The notes under the pieces were generated by a model. The model did not search any database. It was not told the origin of the DNA and saw only the letters and a program-made list of their open reading frames with translations. From CAZKUB01 sp964592335 (lineage in GTDB: Archaea; Thermoplasmatota; E2; DHVEG-1): a DNA stretch of 9,158 bases. How positions within the stretch are numbered: the stretch's first letter is position 1; each line of letters opens with the position of its first letter. The position numbers and the translations under genes were made by a program. Where the stretch lies: positions 1 to 9,158 of the forward strand of contig CAZQEU010000062.1 in assembly GCA_964592335.1 (NCBI GenBank), written 5' to 3'. This document shows positions 5,916 to 9,158 of the stretch, piece after piece.

Positions 5916-5929
5916 CCTTGAAAGGTATT
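5912..5929. repeat. 18-bp perfect palindrome in the divergent hjc/CBS promoter
   Basis: The arms AATACCTT and AAGGTATT are exact reverse complements separated by GA. Each arm runs into a TATA-like box pointing outward (TATTATATA on minus, TATTTATG on plus). The palindrome thus covers the TFB-recognition region of both core promoters. It could be a regulator's operator or a symmetric shared promoter core. As an RNA hairpin it would be poor because the loop is only two bases. Confidence 0.6.
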
Positions 5930-5933
5930 TATG
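5926..5933 (+). promoter_or_regulatory. TATA-like promoter element of the CBS operon
   Basis: TATTTATG is centred near 5930. A start about 26 bases downstream (near 5956) would give a leader of about 30 bases containing the strong Shine-Dalgarno site at 5971-5979. Confidence 0.4.
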
Positions 5934-5956
5934 ATTTGGGCTGAAAAAAAGAAAAA

Positions 5957-5987
5957 ATACTTTCCTGTATGGGGAGGAGAAAAGTAT
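5957..5987 (+). promoter_or_regulatory. Possible leader hairpin over the start of the CBS-zinc ribbon gene
   Basis: ATACTTT (5957-5963) is the exact reverse complement of AAAGTAT (5981-5987), and two further pairs follow after one mismatch. The loop holds most of the Shine-Dalgarno run GGGGAGGAG (5971-5979), and the right arm contains the first two bases of the ATG at 5986. Such a structure could limit initiation, but seven pairs of mostly A-T is a weak stem. Confidence 0.3.
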
Positions 5988-6540
5988 GAGTAAGGAAATA
6001 ATTGTAAAAGAGGCGATGAAGACTAACCTTGCAATAGTAACTCCAACAATTTCTGTTCTTGAAGCAGCTAAAATCATGAAAAAAAGAAAGATTGGAAACG
6101 TGTTAGTTACAAAAAAAGATTTACTCATTGGAATTTTAACAGAGAGCGACATTATAAAAAAAGTTGTTGCTGAAGGGAAAAAACCTGAGGAGGTAACAGT
6201 TGGAGAAGTAATGAGTACACCCGCGATTGTAATTGATCCTTATGTCAGCCTTGAAGAAGCAATGAAGACAATGGGTAAATGCAATGTGAGAAGACTGCCT
6301 GTAATAGAGGATGATGAGCTTATAGGCATTATTACTCAGAAGGATATATCGCGTATATCGCCTATTCTTCATGAGATATCTCGTGAGTGGTATGATATAA
6401 CAGTTCGTGATGAAACATTTTATAAAAAACAGGTATTTTCGGGTAAATGCGAGGATTGTGGAGTGCTTTCTGCTAATCTTAAAAATGTTGATGGAAGACT
6501 ACTGTGTGATGATTGTATTGATGCTCTTAGATATGAATAA
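5986..6540 (+). CDS. Tandem CBS-domain protein with C-terminal zinc ribbon
   Basis: This 184-residue soluble protein has two CBS repeats forming one Bateman module (~8-62 and ~72-127) and a C-terminal metal site with Cys155/Cys158 and Cys174/Cys177 (CEDC, 15 residues, CDDC). Both repeats end in the ribose-contacting T-x-x-D pattern (GILTESDI, GIITQKDI), so binding of AMP or a related nucleotide is likely. The architecture is that of Thermoplasma acidophilum TA0289, a CBS protein fused to a Zn-ribbon-like domain that has been structurally characterised. The start ATG follows a very strong GGGGAGGAG (5971-5979). The next gene, 37 bases downstream, is a four-CBS protein and probably shares the transcript. 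The regulated target is not evident from the sequence. Confidence 0.87.
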   Translation: MSKEIIVKEAMKTNLAIVTPTISVLEAAKIMKKRKIGNVLVTKKDLLIGILTESDIIKKVVAEGKKPEEVTVGEVMSTPAIVIDPYVSLEEAMKTMGKCNVRRLPVIEDDELIGIITQKDISRISPILHEISREWYDITVRDETFYKKQVFSGKCEDCGVLSANLKNVDGRLLCDDCIDALRYE

Positions 6541-6577
6541 AGTTTTAAAGTAAATGAGATATGAGGGTTTATAGATT

Positions 6578-7354
6578 ATGAAAGTAAAAGATGTTATGAC
6601 CACTGATGTTGTCACGGTTGACAAAGATGTGGATCTTCGGCATGTGTTAAAGCTTATGAAAAAACATGATATTACAAAGATACCTGTGTTAGAGGATAAA
6701 AAACTAATTGGTTTGATAACAGACAATAATATTGCATATAAACTTGGATCAATTAGGACAAAAGGAGTTCCTGCTTCAAGGCTACATGCATCAAGTGTAA
6801 CTGATAAAAAAATAGAGCGCATATCTCCAGATACCGAGTTGAAAACGATTCTTAAAAAAGTTGGAAAACCAGGTCCTACCATGCTTTGTGTAACAGATAA
6901 CAATAATCTTTTGGGCGTAATAACAAAAGCAGATTTACTTCATTTAGTGAAAAGTAAAAAACAACTAAAAGATGTTATGAAAAAAAAATTGTTTACAGTC
7001 TCCCCCGATGACAGAGTAATACATGCACGTCGTATAATGGTCGATGAAGACATTGCAAGGATACCTGTGTTAGATCATGGAAAGCTTGTTGGTATGATTT
7101 CAGATAATGAAATAGCATTTGCTCTAGCAAGTATTAAACGTCATTTTCCACTTGGTAGACAAAAGAAAAGACTTGATGAGTTGTTAATATCTAATATTAT
7201 GAAATCACCACCTATCTGGACTGCACCAAATATGACCGTTGCCCAAGCAGCATCCATTATGACAAAAAAAGAGATAGGTGCCCTGCCATTACTTGAAAAC
7301 GATAAACTAATAGGTATTGTTAGTAGAACAGATCTTCTCAACACAATAAGTTAG
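6578..7354 (+). CDS. Four-CBS-domain (double Bateman module) protein
   Basis: This 258-residue protein is made entirely of four CBS repeats (~1-58, 68-125, 128-188, 203-258) with no catalytic or DNA-binding domain. Repeats 1 and 3 resemble each other (KIPVL...GLITDNNIAYKLGSI against RIPVL...GMISDNEIAFALASI), and each is followed by a linker and a second repeat, so the gene looks like a duplicated two-CBS module. Repeats 2 and 4 keep the ribose-binding Asp (TKAD, SRTD); repeats 1 and 3 have Asn and Glu there (TDNN, SDNE). This resembles archaeal four-CBS proteins such as MJ1225, compared with the AMPK gamma subunit. The start ATG has GAGGG at 6563-6567. A role as an adenylate-energy sensor is inferred. 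Confidence 0.86.
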   Translation: MKVKDVMTTDVVTVDKDVDLRHVLKLMKKHDITKIPVLEDKKLIGLITDNNIAYKLGSIRTKGVPASRLHASSVTDKKIERISPDTELKTILKKVGKPGPTMLCVTDNNNLLGVITKADLLHLVKSKKQLKDVMKKKLFTVSPDDRVIHARRIMVDEDIARIPVLDHGKLVGMISDNEIAFALASIKRHFPLGRQKKRLDELLISNIMKSPPIWTAPNMTVAQAASIMTKKEIGALPLLENDKLIGIVSRTDLLNTIS

Positions 7355-7370
7355 ATAAAACATTTAAGAG

Positions 7371-7380
7371 CTATAAAAAG
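7371..7380 (+). promoter_or_regulatory. Candidate TATA element of the small zinc-ribbon gene
   Basis: CTATAAAAAG lies about 20 bases before ATG 7396. No Shine-Dalgarno site precedes the ATG, so a leaderless message from its own promoter is plausible. The spacing is slightly short, and co-transcription with the upstream CBS gene (41-base gap, no T tract) is also possible. Confidence 0.35.
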
Positions 7381-7395
7381 ATACATTCTCTTAGA

Positions 7396-7788
7396 ATGAA
7401 TTATCATATAGCAAGTGATGAAAAAATAAAAAAAAATCTTGAAAAAGTTTTAAAAGAATACAGAACTGTTTCATCACAATATAAACTTAAAAACCTTGTC
7501 AGCAAAAAAATTAATACTTCTAAAAAGAAATATACAGTTAGTCAAAAACGTCTGAGAAACATCGCGATAAACAGTGATTTTGTTAAATTAGAGATCCATA
7601 GTAGAGAAGGTGATCCGAAAAAAACAATGCATAAATGTCCTGTATGCACGCATAATCTAAAAAAAGTTAAAAATCAGACGATATGGGGTGGAAAGGTAAC
7701 ACTTGAGTTCAAATGTAGTTTTTGTAGTTATTGGACTGGAAAGAAAAAAAGGATTCCAACAAGATATGTTTTTCACTATAACAAATAA
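7396..7788 (+). CDS. Small basic zinc-ribbon protein of unknown function
   Basis: This 130-residue, lysine-rich protein has two parts. Residues 1-~72 are mostly helical-looking and end with YTVSQKRLRNIAINSDFVKLEIHSRE, which could be a winged-helix-like nucleic-acid-binding fold. Residues ~79-128 form a zinc ribbon with CPVC (81-84) and CSFC (107-110), separated by 22 residues, followed by SYWTGKKKRIPTRYVF. I have the impression of similar uncharacterised archaeal proteins with the tail YWTGKKRRxPxRYxF, but I know no function. Basic charge plus a ribbon suggest an RNA-, DNA- or ribosome-associated role; this is inference. The frame has no alternative early Met. The gene ends 9 bases from the converging C25 peptidase gene. 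Codon use looks like its neighbours. Confidence 0.75.
   Translation: MNYHIASDEKIKKNLEKVLKEYRTVSSQYKLKNLVSKKINTSKKKYTVSQKRLRNIAINSDFVKLEIHSREGDPKKTMHKCPVCTHNLKKVKNQTIWGGKVTLEFKCSFCSYWTGKKKRIPTRYVFHYNK
7744..7750 (-). terminator. Candidate oligo(T) terminator for the C25 peptidase gene
   Basis: Seven A on the plus strand are seven T on the minus strand, about 48 bases past the peptidase stop and inside the 3' end of the opposing zinc-ribbon gene. The 9-base intergenic gap itself has only four T. Position and run length are the only support. Confidence 0.3.
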
Positions 7789-7797
7789 TTAAAAGGT

Positions 7798-9158
7798 TTA
7801 AGCATAACCACCGATTTTAAGACTTGGATCACCTATGAGAAGCCACTGCTCAACGTTTTTTGCAATTAGGGCATCACCAGTATAAGTCTTGTCAAACCAA
7901 TTTATTGGATAACTTCGAAGAAAATGACCTATCGAGTTAGACCAACAATCACCCAAAATTTTTGTATTATTTTTTGCATATTCTTCAAAGAAAAATATAT
8001 CAAGCAACTCACATCCGCCCCTTTTGCTATTAATATCTGAAGATTCGTAACTACAAGCAGTTGAACTGATTGTTGCTATACTACCACCGTTCGTTTTTCG
8101 AACTAAATTCCAAGACCAACAAAGAGGGACATTATAAGGTATAAAGATCTTATTGAATATGTTGAAGTAAACACCAATAGTGGATCTAAGGCTTACATTG
8201 AAAAGACTTCCATAACATGTGCTACTAGCAGTTATAATAGGTAGTTTATTTTTATTGTTTAGGAACAACATATGAGGCAGTTTAAATTTAATCCAAATTT
8301 TTTTATTATTGGGCGGATGATTAGAATAAGACGATGGCCCCCCATGACCTGAAAAGAACATAAAACCACATCCATAATTCATTTCCTTGACAATTTTTGA
8401 CCAATGAAGATTGCCAAGAGATGCCCATAATTTTACATGCTCAAAATCATCCATTAAATCAATAACCTTTTGAGAATGAGCCTCTCCATCAATATAAGAC
8501 GTTTTATCTGGATAAGTGTCTCCAGCTACTAAAACTAGTCTTTTAAACCATGAATCATCAAATTTTCCTGTTTCATAATTTATTATTTTTTCAACAACTC
8601 CTTTTACATCGATAATATTTCTACATGGAAGGCGACCTACAGATACATCTGGATTTAGATCAGGGATATCTTCTGCAAAATGGTCAATTGGCCATTCACC
8701 GAAAAATTCGTCATTGTCATCATTCCAGCTGCTGAAATTACCTTGGCTGTCATAGATATCTGCAAAATATAGATCTGATAAAAATTTTAGTTCTGGAAAG
8801 TTTTCATATGGTCTGTTTAGATATGTATATCTAACAGGTACCCACCAGGTTTCCTCTTTTGATTGATCACGTCTTCCGCCGACAAGCAAAACATAAGATA
8901 TGTTCCAGTTTTCTATCGAGTCTTTTATAAAATATTTTAGTTTTTCAGCATCGTCTCTTCCTCTCCAAAAAACCTGAGAGTACACTTCTTCTATCGTTAC
9001 TAGTTTTGTTTTAATGCTGTATTTGTTTTTATGTGTAACTAATGGTTGTAAAGCTCTTGCAAATCTATTTGGAGATATTATCAAAAGATCGTAAATATGT
9101 GTATTATCTATATCCGTATCTTTTTTATTTATAATTTTACATCCCACATTTATTGACA
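7798..9158 (-). CDS. Peptidase family C25 (gingipain-like) cysteine peptidase, probably 5' partial
   Basis: This is a caspase-fold cysteine peptidase of the gingipain family. Counted from the GTG at 9147, the order is YDLLIISPNRFARALQPLV (19-37), VLLVGG (86-91), a SDLYFADIYD acidic segment (124-133) with WNDDNDEFFGEW (141-152), SVGRLPCRN (169-177), the catalytic His268 in FFSGHGG, the presumed catalytic Cys311 in ITASSTCYG, and the closing LLIGDPSLKIGG (436-447). The frame remains open upstream of the GTG to the window edge, reading SINVGCKI, so the N-terminus, including any signal peptide, is likely missing. The protein stops just after the catalytic domain, with no C-terminal Ig-like domain or membrane anchor. 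It is rich in Trp (15) and has eight Cys, as many exported enzymes do. Function in extracellular protein degradation is inferred. Confidence 0.83.
   Translation of the reverse strand, partial: SINVGCKIINKKDTDIDNTHIYDLLIISPNRFARALQPLVTHKNKYSIKTKLVTIEEVYSQVFWRGRDDAEKLKYFIKDSIENWNISYVLLVGGRRDQSKEETWWVPVRYTYLNRPYENFPELKFLSDLYFADIYDSQGNFSSWNDDNDEFFGEWPIDHFAEDIPDLNPDVSVGRLPCRNIIDVKGVVEKIINYETGKFDDSWFKRLVLVAGDTYPDKTSYIDGEAHSQKVIDLMDDFEHVKLWASLGNLHWSKIVKEMNYGCGFMFFSGHGGPSSYSNHPPNNKKIWIKFKLPHMLFLNNKNKLPIITASSTCYGSLFNVSLRSTIGVYFNIFNKIFIPYNVPLCWSWNLVRKTNGGSIATISSTACSYESSDINSKRGGCELLDIFFFEEYAKNNTKILGDCWSNSIGHFLRSYPINWFDKTYTGDALIAKNVEQWLLIGDPSLKIGGYA

Noticed and set aside
6499..6903. Antisense open frame across the two CBS genes
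   Set aside because: It spans the 3' end of one CBS gene and the 5' part of the next. Both sense genes have coherent repeats and Shine-Dalgarno sites, so the antisense frame is a shadow.
7798..9158. C25-like gene as a CRISPR-associated or other defence caspase-like protease
   Set aside because: The motifs (SDLYFAD, GRLP, LIGDPSLKIGG) are those of gingipain-type C25 enzymes. There is no CRISPR array, cas gene or TPR region in the window.
1..9158. tRNA, rRNA, CRISPR arrays, insertion sequences or att sites
   Set aside because: Nearly all of the window is coding. No gap exceeds about 100 bases, no tandem repeat array or transposase was seen, and no cloverleaf-like sequence was recognised.

Overview
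The window looks like a piece of an AT-rich archaeal chromosome with no mobile elements, RNA genes or CRISPR. The archaeal evidence is direct: an Hjc-type Holliday junction resolvase, pantoate kinase beside an archaeal-style CoaBC, the end of a separate-subunit pyruvate:ferredoxin oxidoreductase, PhoU-TrkA_C proteins, and TATA-like promoters on genes that are leaderless or nearly so. Genes inside operons carry GGAGG-type Shine-Dalgarno sites, and TTG starts are used. A gingipain-like C25 peptidase and the enlarged Hjc make an uncultured Thermoplasmatota-type sediment lineage (for example Marine Benthic Group D) my best guess. That placement is inference.

Left part (1-2716, + strand): the 3' end of porB is followed by four tightly coupled genes. 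Two are MgtE/SLC41-type half-transporters and two are PhoU-TrkA_C (RCK_C) proteins. Each junction is a 4-base overlap (TTGA, ATGA, TTGA). This reads as a two-subunit divalent-cation permease with two soluble regulators.

Middle part (2722-5890, - strand): in transcription order hjc (long form), a UspA-type ATP-binding protein, coaBC and pantoate kinase. The last two form a CoA-biosynthesis pair. Pantoate kinase converges on the transporter operon with only 5 bases between the stop codons.

Right part (5891-7788, + strand): divergent from hjc, across a short promoter region built around an 18-bp palindrome, lie a two-CBS protein with a C-terminal zinc ribbon, a four-CBS protein, and a small conserved-looking zinc-ribbon protein of unknown function. 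The last gene (7798-9158, - strand) is a C25 cysteine peptidase converging on the zinc-ribbon gene. Its frame stays open to the window edge, so its N-terminus is probably missing.

Taken together this is mostly housekeeping sequence. Many of the proteins are likely adenine-nucleotide or metal sensors (RCK_C, UspA, six CBS repeats, two zinc ribbons). The points most worth a second look are the split transporter with its paired regulators, the shared hjc/CBS divergent promoter, the pattern of ligand sites in the four-CBS protein, the enlarged Hjc, and the C25 peptidase.
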